Source of the DNA: Lishizhenia sp965656535
GTDB taxonomy: Bacteria > Bacteroidota > Bacteroidia > Flavobacteriales_D > Crocinitomicaceae
Direction of reading: 5' to 3'
Assembly (NCBI GenBank): GCA_965656535.1
Contig: CBFHKX010000001.1
Location: forward strand, 310,001 to 374,000
DNA: 64,000 nucleotides
Shown piece by piece: positions 1 to 7,702 of this stretch. The first letter of the stretch is position 1. Each line of letters begins with the position of its first letter. The position numbers were made by a program, and so were the translations under genes. The notes under the pieces are model-generated. The model had not been told where the DNA came from. It did not search any database and was given only the letters and a program-made list of their open reading frames with translations.

Positions 1-1051
1 TTACCCCTTTGAAGTAACGAATATTACCGCCTGCGTCTCCATTTGCCGTATACGTTTCACAAATGTTGTATAGTATATAGTTATCTATATCCATTTGAGA
101 TGAAACATAGTCAAGTACCTTCCTTTCAACTAACCTATTGCGTGATAAGTAGCTAATTAAATTTCTATATGGTTTAACACTACCGTGCTGTTTACCATTT
201 CTATGGCGCATAATAATTAAAGAATCTTTATCAATATTGTAATGTGATTCTATGTAATGTTCATTAATTTTTTCTCTAAGGTTGTAAATTCCCCAATACT
301 CGCCATTTAGGTAAACCACTATTGGTCTGTACTCTTGAATATCTATTCCCGTACTTTTAACCAACTGAGTAGCAAATACATCTCTCACATGTGCTTCTTG
401 CATATCACTTCCGGCATTTCTAAGTAGAAAAGACTTAAACTTATCTTCTTTCATGTTTGGAAAAATCTGATAGTTAAATCTTTTATTTCCATAAGCACTT
501 CTTGCAATAATGGCTAATGACTTTTGTGGTCTTCCGACAGAATATCCTCCAAATATTTTAACTCCCGCATCTTGACTAAAACCAATCTTTCCATTAGGTT
601 CGAAAAAAGTAATGTTTACATCTCTTTCCCAGTTCTTCCAAAAATTAGCACCTAAATAAGGATCTATAGAATCTGCACAGCAACCTTTAACATAAATTCC
701 CCTAGTATAATCGAAGAAATTTCCAGGGTCTGTAATGAGCGAAATCACGGGTAAATTATGGTTTCTTTCCGTAAAATAAGAAAGTGTAGTATCTCCTCTT
801 TTACCCTGTTTATTATAATAAGTTAAACGCAACACCGTGTTACCAAAAATACGTATTGTACTTGGCAATTTTTTTGAATATTTAGTAGGTTTAGTTCCAT
901 CTGTTGTGTAGAAAGCACGCAAGGTTGTATCTATATCAAAATTTACTTGTTTTAAACCAAAATGCAAGCCTGGTTTTGGACTAACAGAAAATAGCTGACT
1001 ACTGCATAGAGTGCTAAGGAAAACGAATAGAACAATAATTAACTTTCTCAC
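1..1051 (-). CDS. CotH kinase-like secreted protein (C-terminus beyond window)
   Basis: The gene runs off the left edge with no stop codon, so only about the first 350 residues are seen. The start is a GTG at 1051; the product begins VRKLIIVLFVFLSTLCSSQ, a clear export signal, and no better ATG precedes it. After a short beta-rich segment (DTTLRAFYTTDGTKPTKYSK, resembling the chitobiase C-terminal/FN3-like domain often fused to CotH) comes the CotH pattern: NLPVISLITDPGNFFD, a GVKIFGGYSVGRPQKS segment, FLLRNAGSDMQ and GEYWGIYNLREKINEHYI. CotH proteins are atypical protein kinases; those of Bacteroidota are exported and their substrates are unknown. A terminator-like hairpin separates it from the sigma/anti-sigma pair upstream. 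The family call is fairly firm, the activity unproven. Confidence 0.8.
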   Translation of the reverse strand, partial: MRKLIIVLFVFLSTLCSSQLFSVSPKPGLHFGLKQVNFDIDTTLRAFYTTDGTKPTKYSKKLPSTIRIFGNTVLRLTYYNKQGKRGDTTLSYFTERNHNLPVISLITDPGNFFDYTRGIYVKGCCADSIDPYLGANFWKNWERDVNITFFEPNGKIGFSQDAGVKIFGGYSVGRPQKSLAIIARSAYGNKRFNYQIFPNMKEDKFKSFLLRNAGSDMQEAHVRDVFATQLVKSTGIDIQEYRPIVVYLNGEYWGIYNLREKINEHYIESHYNIDKDSLIIMRHRNGKQHGSVKPYRNLISYLSRNRLVERKVLDYVSSQMDIDNYILYNICETYTANGDAGGNIRYFKGV

Positions 1052-1096
1052 TTTTAAAGAAATATATAAATCAAAATTAACCTAAAATATAAGAGC

Positions 1097-1142
1097 AAAA
1101 AAAAAGCGATTAACAAAAGTGCTTAACTTCTATCAATCGCTT
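1097..1142 (-). terminator. Rho-independent terminator of the sigma/anti-sigma operon
   Basis: Read on the minus strand, AAGCGATT pairs with AATCGCTT and is followed by a run of nine T. It lies just after the stop of the anti-sigma-like gene and before the CotH-like gene, so it should end the sigma operon. Confidence 0.75.
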
Positions 1143-1162
1143 AATAATAACTATTATTTGAA

Positions 1163-2215
1163 TTATCTTCTTACTTCAATCATTTGATACTCATTGATAG
1201 GATTTCCTGCCGTATCAACAGCAGTAATAATATAAACATAATTTCCTGGTTCAACCGGTTCACCTGTTAAATCTATTCCACCCCAGCTAAATGCTGCATC
1301 AGAAGACTTAAATACAACTTGATTAGAACGATCTAAAATGGTAATTTGAAAATCCGATAGGTTCTTTGTTTCTAAAACAAGTGCATCATTAAACCCGTCA
1401 TTGTTACAGGTTACAACACTTGGCAATTTACCAATTTCTCCTACAGCTTCACTTCCCACAGAAACCGTACTTCTCTTTTGTAAATCTCCCTTTATAATTC
1501 TTGCCTCGACCTCATATTTACCAGAAGAGTTATAAAGGTGTTTTGCTTCTCTTTGTGTACTGTAATTTCCATCTCCAAAACTCCACTCAATGAAATCATA
1601 GTCATCCGTATCTAAACTAAACACGTATACACCGTCATCATTTTGAGATATAATTGAAAACTCAGGCAAAGTTTTCTTCTCATTCTCAACAGCTAAGATC
1701 TTTTTATTCTGATTTGGATTATTCAAAGAATCTGTATTGCTTAGTACAGTACTCTTCTGTTTAATATATAACGGAATACTATCAGCCGAATAGTTTGTAT
1801 TCTCTTTAAAACTAGAGTCCGAAAACACATGAACATTATTTTCCTCTTTTGAATTATTCACCTCATCAGCGCTAATACTAGTTATAATATCTTCATTTTC
1901 TTCGGCAGGAGAAGGTTTAACTTCTTTATTCTCTACAAAAACCTTTTTATTCTCACCTTCTTTAGGAATACTATTTTGCTTGTTAATTGAAACGTTTGAA
2001 GTATTATTCTTTTTGACAGCCCAATACACTCCAGCTGTTAGTGAAAGTACAGAAACAGCAGTTACTACAACCTTTGTTATAAGTGTTGTTGTTGCCGTTG
2101 ATACTGACGCAGTAGTTTGAGCTTTCACTGCGCTCCAAATATCTGGGTTTACCGGTTCTGTATGGTCACCCAGTTTTTTTGAGAACAACTCTTTTATATA
2201 ATCTTTATCTTCCAA
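1163..2215 (-). CDS. Anti-sigma-factor-like membrane protein with PKD and type-B-CTD-like domains
   Basis: A 350-residue single-pass membrane protein. Residues 1-45 are cytoplasmic and include NPDIWSAV, a pattern of Bacteroidota proteins encoded after ECF sigma factors. One hydrophobic helix spans about 47-66. A long polar Asn/Glu/Lys-rich linker follows, then a PKD-type domain with WSFGDG at 211-216. The last 85 residues (CNNDGFND, ITILDRSNQVVFKS, WGGIDLTGEPVEPGNYVYII) match the fold of the gliding-motility-associated type B C-terminal domain of T9SS cargo, although there is no N-terminal signal peptide. Its ATG overlaps the end of the sigma gene by 11 bases, implying translational coupling. 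I infer that it holds the sigma factor at the membrane and senses something in the periplasm; the anti-sigma role is not proven. Confidence 0.75.
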   Translation of the reverse strand: MEDKDYIKELFSKKLGDHTEPVNPDIWSAVKAQTTASVSTATTTLITKVVVTAVSVLSLTAGVYWAVKKNNTSNVSINKQNSIPKEGENKKVFVENKEVKPSPAEENEDIITSISADEVNNSKEENNVHVFSDSSFKENTNYSADSIPLYIKQKSTVLSNTDSLNNPNQNKKILAVENEKKTLPEFSIISQNDDGVYVFSLDTDDYDFIEWSFGDGNYSTQREAKHLYNSSGKYEVEARIIKGDLQKRSTVSVGSEAVGEIGKLPSVVTCNNDGFNDALVLETKNLSDFQITILDRSNQVVFKSSDAAFSWGGIDLTGEPVEPGNYVYIITAVDTAGNPINEYQMIEVRR

Positions 2216-2741
2216 TTCCGTTCTTTTCTAAAATTTCTCTCAAATAAGCTCTCGCCCTTGAATATTGAGATTTGGATGTGTTTTCTGAAATTCCTAGTGT
2301 TTCTGCAATCTCTTTGTGTGAATAACCTTCAATGGCGTATAAATTAAAAACTAGCTTATACCCTTCAGGCATCTGATTTATAATTAACATTAGATCTTCA
2401 GCCATTAATGATTCTTCTATAAAATCATTTTGAGGAGCGAGATACGAAACACTTTCTATCTGTGAATCGAACTTTCGTTTTTTATTTTTACGTATAGCAT
2501 CAAGTGATGTATTTACCATAATTCTTCTTATCCAACCATCTAGAGAACCTTCATTTGTAAACTTTTTTAAATTCTTAAATACCTTTACAAAGCTGTCTTG
2601 CAACACGTCTTCAGCCATTTCTCTGTTTTCTGCATAACGCAAACATACAGCCATCATTTTGGGAGCAAACTGCTCAAATAACTGAAATTGTGCCTTTTCA
2701 TTTCCAGAAACACAAGCCTTTATTAGTGTTTCGTCATCCAT
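2205..2741 (-). CDS. RNA polymerase ECF-type sigma factor
   Basis: This 178-residue protein has the two-domain ECF layout. Region 2 lies around residues 30-75 (CLRYAENREMAEDVLQDSFV, a typical core-binding and -10 recognition helix). Region 4 lies around 124-171, with the helix-turn-helix HKEIAETLGISENTSKSQYS. The length is normal for the family. It is the first gene of a two-gene operon and its stop overlaps the membrane partner, the usual layout for a sigma factor controlled by a cognate membrane-bound inhibitor. The target regulon cannot be told from the sequence; the adjacent CotH-like gene and surface-protein loci are candidates only by proximity. Confidence 0.93.
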   Translation of the reverse strand: MDDETLIKACVSGNEKAQFQLFEQFAPKMMAVCLRYAENREMAEDVLQDSFVKVFKNLKKFTNEGSLDGWIRRIMVNTSLDAIRKNKKRKFDSQIESVSYLAPQNDFIEESLMAEDLMLIINQMPEGYKLVFNLYAIEGYSHKEIAETLGISENTSKSQYSRARAYLREILEKNGIGR

Positions 2742-2845
2742 GTTTTCGCTTCATTTATAAAGACAATAATAAAGCATAATAGGTTGCATAGCTCTAATTT
2801 TTTTTATTTTTATCTTGTATATTAGTATTCTCAATATTGAAATAA

Positions 2846-4075
2846 ATGTATAAGTCACTTCTTTTTTTATTTTTTCTACTGTCCTTTACAAATGTTGACG
2901 CAAAAATTAAACTTAAAGAAGGAACCTGGTTTGGAAGTCTACATATACATTCAGACAAGTATTTACCTTTTGAATTAAAAATTAAAAAAAACAAAAAAGA
3001 TTATTCATTTACCATTCACAACGGAAAAGAGGTTGTTCAATTACTCCCTTACACTGTTATAAATGATTCTATTAACCTTGAGTTTAAATCTTTTAAAAGT
3101 ACCCTTCGTTTTATTATAGATTCAAAAAAATGTATTAGTGGATACTGGATTAATCACAATAAAACCGGAAACTACAGAATTCCATTTAAAAGTATTTGTA
3201 CTGCAGAAGAACGATTTACTGAATTAACCGCTAAAGCACCTTTATTTAATCCGACGGGAAATTGGAAAGTAACTTTCAACTATAAAAATGGAAAACCGTA
3301 TAATGCTTTAGGTGTATTTAACCAAACGAAAAAAAGCGGTTATGTTGAGGGTACATTTTTAACAGAAACAGGCGATTACCGTTTCTTAGAAGGTAAAGTT
3401 GGCGGAAACCAATTAAACCTTTCCTGCTTTGACGGTTCACACGCTTTTTTGTTCGAATCTTATTTAAGAAACGATACTCTTTTTGGACAATTTTATTCTG
3501 GAAAACACTGGAAAACAAGTTGGTTTGCTGTTAGAGATGAAAACTTTAGTTTATCACATCCTGACTCGCTTACCACATTAACTTCAACAACCATTCCTTT
3601 GCAATTTGCAATTAAAGATATTGAAAACAATCATTTTTCATATCCAAACCCATCACTTAAAGATAAAGTTGTAATCATACAAATAATGGGTACTTGGTGT
3701 CCGAATTGCCTAGACGAAACTAAGTACTATAAAATGTTACATGAAAAATACAATGAACATGGTTTGGAAATTATCTCGGTTGGTTATGAAATCCCAGAGA
3801 CTTTTACCGAACAAGCAGCGCGATTAAAACGATTAAAAGACGTGTATAATTTAGATTTTACGTTCTTAGTTGGCGGTAAAGCAGACAAATCTTTAGCTTC
3901 TGAACATTTTGATATGTTAAACAAGATTATTTCTTTTCCTACGTCAATTTATATAAACAAAAAAGGTGAAGTTGTACGTATACACACTGGTTTTAATGGT
4001 CCTGGAACCGGAGAAAAATATATAGAATATGCAAAAGAAACGGAAGCATTCATTCAATCACTCCTTATAAATTAG
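2846..4075 (+). CDS. TlpA-like thioredoxin-fold protein, exported
   Basis: A 409-residue protein with a signal peptide (MYKSLLFLFFLLSFTNVDA). Residues 20 to about 240 form a beta-rich N-terminal region typical of Bacteroidota TlpA-family proteins. The C-terminal domain has the redox motif W284-C-P-N-C288 after the strand VVIIQIMGT, followed by EIISVGYEIPE and a segment ending ISFPTSIYINKKGEVV, which carries the cis-proline expected of thioredoxin folds. It probably acts in the periplasm or at the outer membrane as a thiol oxidoreductase. Its 3' end overlaps the convergent M28 peptidase gene by four bases. It is transcribed away from the sigma factor gene. Confidence 0.85.
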   Translation: MYKSLLFLFFLLSFTNVDAKIKLKEGTWFGSLHIHSDKYLPFELKIKKNKKDYSFTIHNGKEVVQLLPYTVINDSINLEFKSFKSTLRFIIDSKKCISGYWINHNKTGNYRIPFKSICTAEERFTELTAKAPLFNPTGNWKVTFNYKNGKPYNALGVFNQTKKSGYVEGTFLTETGDYRFLEGKVGGNQLNLSCFDGSHAFLFESYLRNDTLFGQFYSGKHWKTSWFAVRDENFSLSHPDSLTTLTSTTIPLQFAIKDIENNHFSYPNPSLKDKVVIIQIMGTWCPNCLDETKYYKMLHEKYNEHGLEIISVGYEIPETFTEQAARLKRLKDVYNLDFTFLVGGKADKSLASEHFDMLNKIISFPTSIYINKKGEVVRIHTGFNGPGTGEKYIEYAKETEAFIQSLLIN

Positions 4076-5556
4076 TCTTGAACGTCTAACAACGGTCTAC
4101 TTTCTGCATTTACTAAATTCCAAGCTGTATGAAAAACAAGCTTTGTTATTTTTTCTAATTTATTAAAATCAATTTTATCAACCGTGTCTGTTGCTTTATG
4201 GTAATCCTCATGTATACCGCTAAAGTAAAAAATACTTGGAATGTTATTTACAGCAAAATTATAATGGTCTGATCTATAATAGTAACGATTAGGATCATTT
4301 TTAGTGTTGTATCTATAATCCAACTGAATATTTACATGCGTCTGATTTGCCTTCTCATTTGCAGTGTGTAAATCAGTACTTAACATATTTGAACCTATTA
4401 TATAAACATAATTTGGATCTGTATGAAACTCATCAGACCTTCCAATCATATCTATATTTAGGTTAGCAATTGTATTCTTTAATGGATAAATAGGATGTTT
4501 ACTATAATATTCTGAACCCAGCAAACCCTTCTCTTCTCCTGCCACAGGCATAATTAATACACTTCTTTTTGGACCATCTCCTTGGTTCTTGGCTATTTGA
4601 AAGGCTTCAGCTATTTCTAATAATGCAACTGTACCAGAACCATCATCATCTGCGCCATTAAATATTTCACCATCATGCGCACCAATATGGTCATAATGTG
4701 CAGTTAAAACTAAAACCTCTTTTTTTAACTGTTCATCTTCTCCTTCTATAAAAGCAACCACGTTTTCTGTAGAGAGTAATTTAGCATCTTCGCTAAGCGA
4801 AAAATAAACCTTTTTATCTCCAACTACCTTTCTTAAATAGTTTTTTTTTCTCCATTTTCTTTTCGCACGTTTTTCAGAGAAATCCACTCCAAAGTCCAGT
4901 GTATTTGCATTTGATAATAACAGTGGACAAGTTTTAGTTACCTCATCTGAATTTAAAACCATTTTTAAACCTAAAACAAAGTGCTCTAAATAATTATAAA
5001 AAAGATCATATTCTTCTAAAATAAAACAAACCGCTGCTGCACCATTATTTGAGAGTAGTTCATAATTACTTCTTATCTGTTCAAAAGATGCTCCTTTAGT
5101 TACATAAAGTAACGCAACTGTGTTTTCAATCGCATCATACTTTAGTGTATCATACATAGAAATATTACCTAAAAATGATAAAGAATAATTGATATACTCC
5201 GTTGGTTCGTCTGCAAATAAGTATATAAAGTCTTTACCAAATGCATAGGTTTCATTATCAAAAACGAGTTTACCACCCGCCTTTGTTTCTAAAACCTCGA
5301 AAGGAAAACGATAATTATTAAATCCTTTTGGTGCACTTAAACCATCTGACTTAAACACGTTAACTAAGTAGTCTGCTGCCATCTTTTGTCCTACATACCC
5401 TGTTTCTCTACCTTGCATAGAATCAGAAGCTAAGACATATAAATGTTGCTTTAACTCTTCTTTATTAATATAAAGAGCATATTTTTCGCTGTAATCTTGA
5501 CTAAAAAAAGAATTACTAGCCAACATTAAAAGTAGGGTTATTTTAATTTTTAGCAT
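4072..5556 (-). CDS. M28-family zinc aminopeptidase, exported
   Basis: A 494-residue protein with a signal peptide (MLKIKITLLLMLASNSFFSQ). The M28 catalytic signature is complete. TAHYDHIG (ligand His287) is followed by GADDDGSG (bridging Asp near 304), PVAGEEKGLLGSE (Glu341/342, general base and ligand), NIDMIGR, and the late RSDHYNF histidine. The N-terminal LASDSMQGRETGYVGQKMAA is the usual first helix region of these secreted peptidases, and residues about 95-260 hold a PA-like insertion. It likely cleaves N-terminal residues from peptides in the periplasm or outside. Its start codon lies inside the end of rpiB, so the two genes are cotranscribed. Confidence 0.92.
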   Translation of the reverse strand: MLKIKITLLLMLASNSFFSQDYSEKYALYINKEELKQHLYVLASDSMQGRETGYVGQKMAADYLVNVFKSDGLSAPKGFNNYRFPFEVLETKAGGKLVFDNETYAFGKDFIYLFADEPTEYINYSLSFLGNISMYDTLKYDAIENTVALLYVTKGASFEQIRSNYELLSNNGAAAVCFILEEYDLFYNYLEHFVLGLKMVLNSDEVTKTCPLLLSNANTLDFGVDFSEKRAKRKWRKKNYLRKVVGDKKVYFSLSEDAKLLSTENVVAFIEGEDEQLKKEVLVLTAHYDHIGAHDGEIFNGADDDGSGTVALLEIAEAFQIAKNQGDGPKRSVLIMPVAGEEKGLLGSEYYSKHPIYPLKNTIANLNIDMIGRSDEFHTDPNYVYIIGSNMLSTDLHTANEKANQTHVNIQLDYRYNTKNDPNRYYYRSDHYNFAVNNIPSIFYFSGIHEDYHKATDTVDKIDFNKLEKITKLVFHTAWNLVNAESRPLLDVQD

Positions 5557-5987
5557 TTAATCTTATTTACACGATTCTGGTGTCTTCCACCCTCAAAAGA
5601 CGTGGTAAGAAACGTTTCTATCATTTCAAGTCCCTCTTCTTCTGTAATAAATCTCGCAGGTAATGCAATGATGTTGGCATCGTTATGTTGTCTTGCTAAT
5701 GCAGCTAGGTCATTCTTCCAACACAGCGCACTTCTTATTCCTTGATGTTTATTAACAGTCATGTTAATACCATTACCAGATCCACAAATTACTATTCCTA
5801 ATCCACCATTTTCTTCTATATGAGCAGCAACTGGATGACCAAAATCCGGATAATCAATACTTTCTTCAGTATAACATCCAAAATCTTTAAAAGAATACCC
5901 TTTTTTATCAAATATTTCTTTTACTTTTTCTTTTAGTTGAAATCCAGCATGATCACAACCGATTGGAATAACAATATCTTTGTTCAT
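5550..5987 (-). CDS. rpiB: Ribose 5-phosphate isomerase B
   Basis: A 145-residue RpiB/LacA/LacB-family enzyme interconverting ribose 5-phosphate and ribulose 5-phosphate in the non-oxidative pentose phosphate pathway. The sequence shows IGCDHAGFQLKEKV at the N-terminus (substrate-binding Asp-His), then the phosphate-binding loop CGSGNGINMTVNKHQGIRSA, and HNDANIIALPARFI with FEGGRHQNRV near the end. In most RpiB proteins the catalytic base is the Cys preceding GSGNG, and it is present here. The length is normal. A TATTTTTG promoter element lies just upstream, and the following M28 gene overlaps its end, so rpiB leads the pair. Confidence 0.96.
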   Translation of the reverse strand: MNKDIVIPIGCDHAGFQLKEKVKEIFDKKGYSFKDFGCYTEESIDYPDFGHPVAAHIEENGGLGIVICGSGNGINMTVNKHQGIRSALCWKNDLAALARQHNDANIIALPARFITEEEGLEMIETFLTTSFEGGRHQNRVNKIKC

Positions 5988-6003
5988 TTAAAATGTTTTT
6001 TTA

Positions 6004-6011
6004 CAAAAATA
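6004..6011 (-). promoter_or_regulatory. Candidate -7 promoter element for rpiB
   Basis: On the minus strand this reads TATTTTTG, a full match to the Bacteroidota -7 consensus TAnnTTTG, 16 bases upstream of the rpiB ATG. The -33 region shows a T-run but no clear TTTG. Confidence 0.5.
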
Positions 6012-6708
6012 CGGAAGAAAAAGACTGAATAAAACCTGTAATGGTTAAACTTATTAAAAGAGAGAAGTAATTAACAATTGTATAGAGTTAATAACAATGA
6101 CACTTTATCCTAAATTTTAACCCTTTGATTTTAAAGGATTATGCTTTTTACATATTCACACTATTATTCTTTAAATTGTGAATTAATAAGGATTAAATCT
6201 GATATCTTTTTCTAGGATAAAACAAAATAAATGACAACCAAAACAAATTATGATAATGTCAAGTAAAAGTTATCTAAACTTTAACCAAATAATTAACACG
6301 ATTATAATAGTAACACATAATAAAAATCAATAAATGTTATACACATCTAGCTAATAAGTTGAATTGTTTATAACCTCTATAATAAACTGAAAAACAAAGA
6401 GGTTTATCACTGTTTAAAATTGTAGAAATACTAGTTAAATGTTTATAAATTAAAAAACAAAGAAAACTATCTATTATTTATTCACCTATTAACAACGTTA
6501 ATATATAATAGTAAATCTTTTAAATTTTAATCTTTTCTTTTTTTCTTTACTTAAAGTTTTTTTTAAAGTGAATTTGGAAAAAAGGAAAAAAAAATCTACC
6601 TTTTATAAAAAACAAAGAAGTTAGTGAGAATAACGCTTTTAAGGTAATATCGAATTTGTTTGGTTTGAAAAAGATTTATAAAATATATTTTTCTAATTTT
6701 ACCACATA

Positions 6709-6763
6709 TTACCTTTATATCCAATAAGGTAAAAAGCTTAAATTAAATATTGGTAAAACCAAT
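6709..6763. promoter_or_regulatory. Inverted repeats upstream of the LytTR regulator
   Basis: Two perfect inverted repeats precede the regulator start. TTACCTT (6709-6715) pairs with AAGGTAA (6726-6732), and ATTGGT (6749-6754) pairs with ACCAAT (6758-6763) around a three-base loop. A third AAGGTAA copy lies at 6641-6647. They may be operator sites or leader hairpins; a TACCTTTA element at 6710-6717 could be a weak -7 box. Confidence 0.35.
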
Positions 6764-6783
6764 AAGACTAAAAAACCCACATT

Positions 6784-7536
6784 ATGTCAAAAATTAACGT
6801 TTTGGTAGTAGAAGATGAATCTATTGTCTCTAAAGATATCCAACACAGTTTAAAGAAATTAGGTTACAACGTTGTTGGTGCTGCAGCTACCGGAGAGAAA
6901 GCTATAGAGTTGGTACGTTCAGAAAAGCCCGATGTAGTACTTATGGATATCATGTTAAAAGGTGATATGAGTGGTATTGACACAGCAGAAATAGTTAAAA
7001 AAGAAGTTGATATTCCTGTTATTTATTTGACAGCATATGCCGATGAAGCTACGCTTGCTAAAGCTAAAATAACAGAACCATACGGATACATTATAAAGCC
7101 TTTTAAAGAAATAGATTTGCATACATCAATAGAGATGGCAATCTATAAAAGTGTAAAGAATAAAGAAGTTGAAAAAGAGAGAGATCTTTTATTTTCAATT
7201 GTAGAAGGAAAAGATTCTCAAGACTTTATTTTTGTAAAAGCGAATTCTAAACTAGTTAAATTAAAAACTGAAGATATCTTTTTTATAGAAGCTCTAAAAG
7301 ATTATGTAGTTATTAACACTGTAGATGCAAGGTATACTATTCATTCTACTATGAAAGATATTCAAAAGAAGTTAGGTGATGAAAATTTTATTCGTGTGCA
7401 CCGTTCTTTTATCGTTAAATTAAATAAAATTTCAGCTATAGAATATCCAAATTTACACCTAGAAGAAGATAAAAAAGTAATTCCAATAGGTGGTTCTTAT
7501 CGAGAAGTACTTGTAAAAAGAATAAACTTAGTGTAA
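6784..7536 (+). CDS. LytTR-family response regulator
   Basis: A 250-residue two-domain regulator. Residues 1-125 form a receiver domain: acidic pocket E10-D11, phospho-acceptor D55 in VVLMDIML, IYLTAYAD with the conserved Thr, and IIKPF with the conserved Lys. Residues about 145-248 form a LytTR DNA-binding domain (VKLKTEDIFFIEALKDYVVI, then RVHRSFIVKLNKI). LytTR proteins bind promoter direct repeats and act as transcription factors. No histidine kinase gene is adjacent; two kinases with an HHRVKNN phosphorylation box lie elsewhere in the window at 24-25 kb and 53-54 kb. A strong terminator follows, so it is monocistronic. Inverted repeats upstream suggest local control. Confidence 0.95.
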   Translation: MSKINVLVVEDESIVSKDIQHSLKKLGYNVVGAAATGEKAIELVRSEKPDVVLMDIMLKGDMSGIDTAEIVKKEVDIPVIYLTAYADEATLAKAKITEPYGYIIKPFKEIDLHTSIEMAIYKSVKNKEVEKERDLLFSIVEGKDSQDFIFVKANSKLVKLKTEDIFFIEALKDYVVINTVDARYTIHSTMKDIQKKLGDENFIRVHRSFIVKLNKISAIEYPNLHLEEDKKVIPIGGSYREVLVKRINLV

Positions 7537-7558
7537 GCGAATTAAATGTTTTAATGCG

Positions 7559-7591
7559 ACAGTCTACTAATATATTTAGTAGACTGTTTTT
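7559..7591 (+). terminator. Rho-independent terminator after the LytTR regulator
   Basis: A perfect 12-bp stem, ACAGTCTACTAA with TTAGTAGACTGT, encloses a five-base loop and is followed by T5. Confidence 0.9.
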
Positions 7592-7649
7592 GTTTTATTT
7601 CTTTCTACATTACTATTCGAAAAGACATCTACATGTAATTTATTGAAAG

Positions 7650-7683
7650 TTGTTTTTTCTCCTAAGCTTTGTATGTATATTTG
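7650..7683 (+). promoter_or_regulatory. Promoter of gcvP
   Basis: TTG at 7650-7652 and TATATTTG at 7676-7683 match the Bacteroidota -33/-7 arrangement with a 23-base spacer. This places transcription start near 7690 and rules out a gcvP start upstream of it. Confidence 0.55.
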
Positions 7684-7702
7684 CATTCTCAAAACTTATA
7701 CA

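Larger units (their letters stand above)
5988..6783. other. Long AT-rich non-coding region with DnaA-box-like cluster (candidate oriC)
   Basis: No convincing ORF occurs in these 796 bases. The stretch is strongly AT-rich. It has one perfect TTATNCACA DnaA-box match (6337-6345, TTATACACA) and several one-mismatch copies: ATATTCACA at 6152-6160, TAATTCACA on the minus strand at 6177-6185, TTATAAACA on the minus strand at 6365-6373 and 6440-6448, and TTATTCACC at 6478-6486. An inverted pair TTTATCCTA (6104-6112) and TAGGATAAA (6213-6221) flanks part of it. To the left most genes point left, and to the right most genes up to 15.7 kb point right. This fits a replication origin but is only suggestive, since AT-rich DNA yields such matches by chance. 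Confidence 0.3.

Noticed and set aside
4072..5556. M28 peptidase as T9SS cargo
   Set aside because: It has a signal peptide but its C-terminus ends with the catalytic domain; no type A or B CTD is seen.
7643..7702. Upstream in-frame ATG for gcvP
   Set aside because: It adds 20 residues unlike the family and falls before the likely transcription start set by TATATTTG at 7676-7683.
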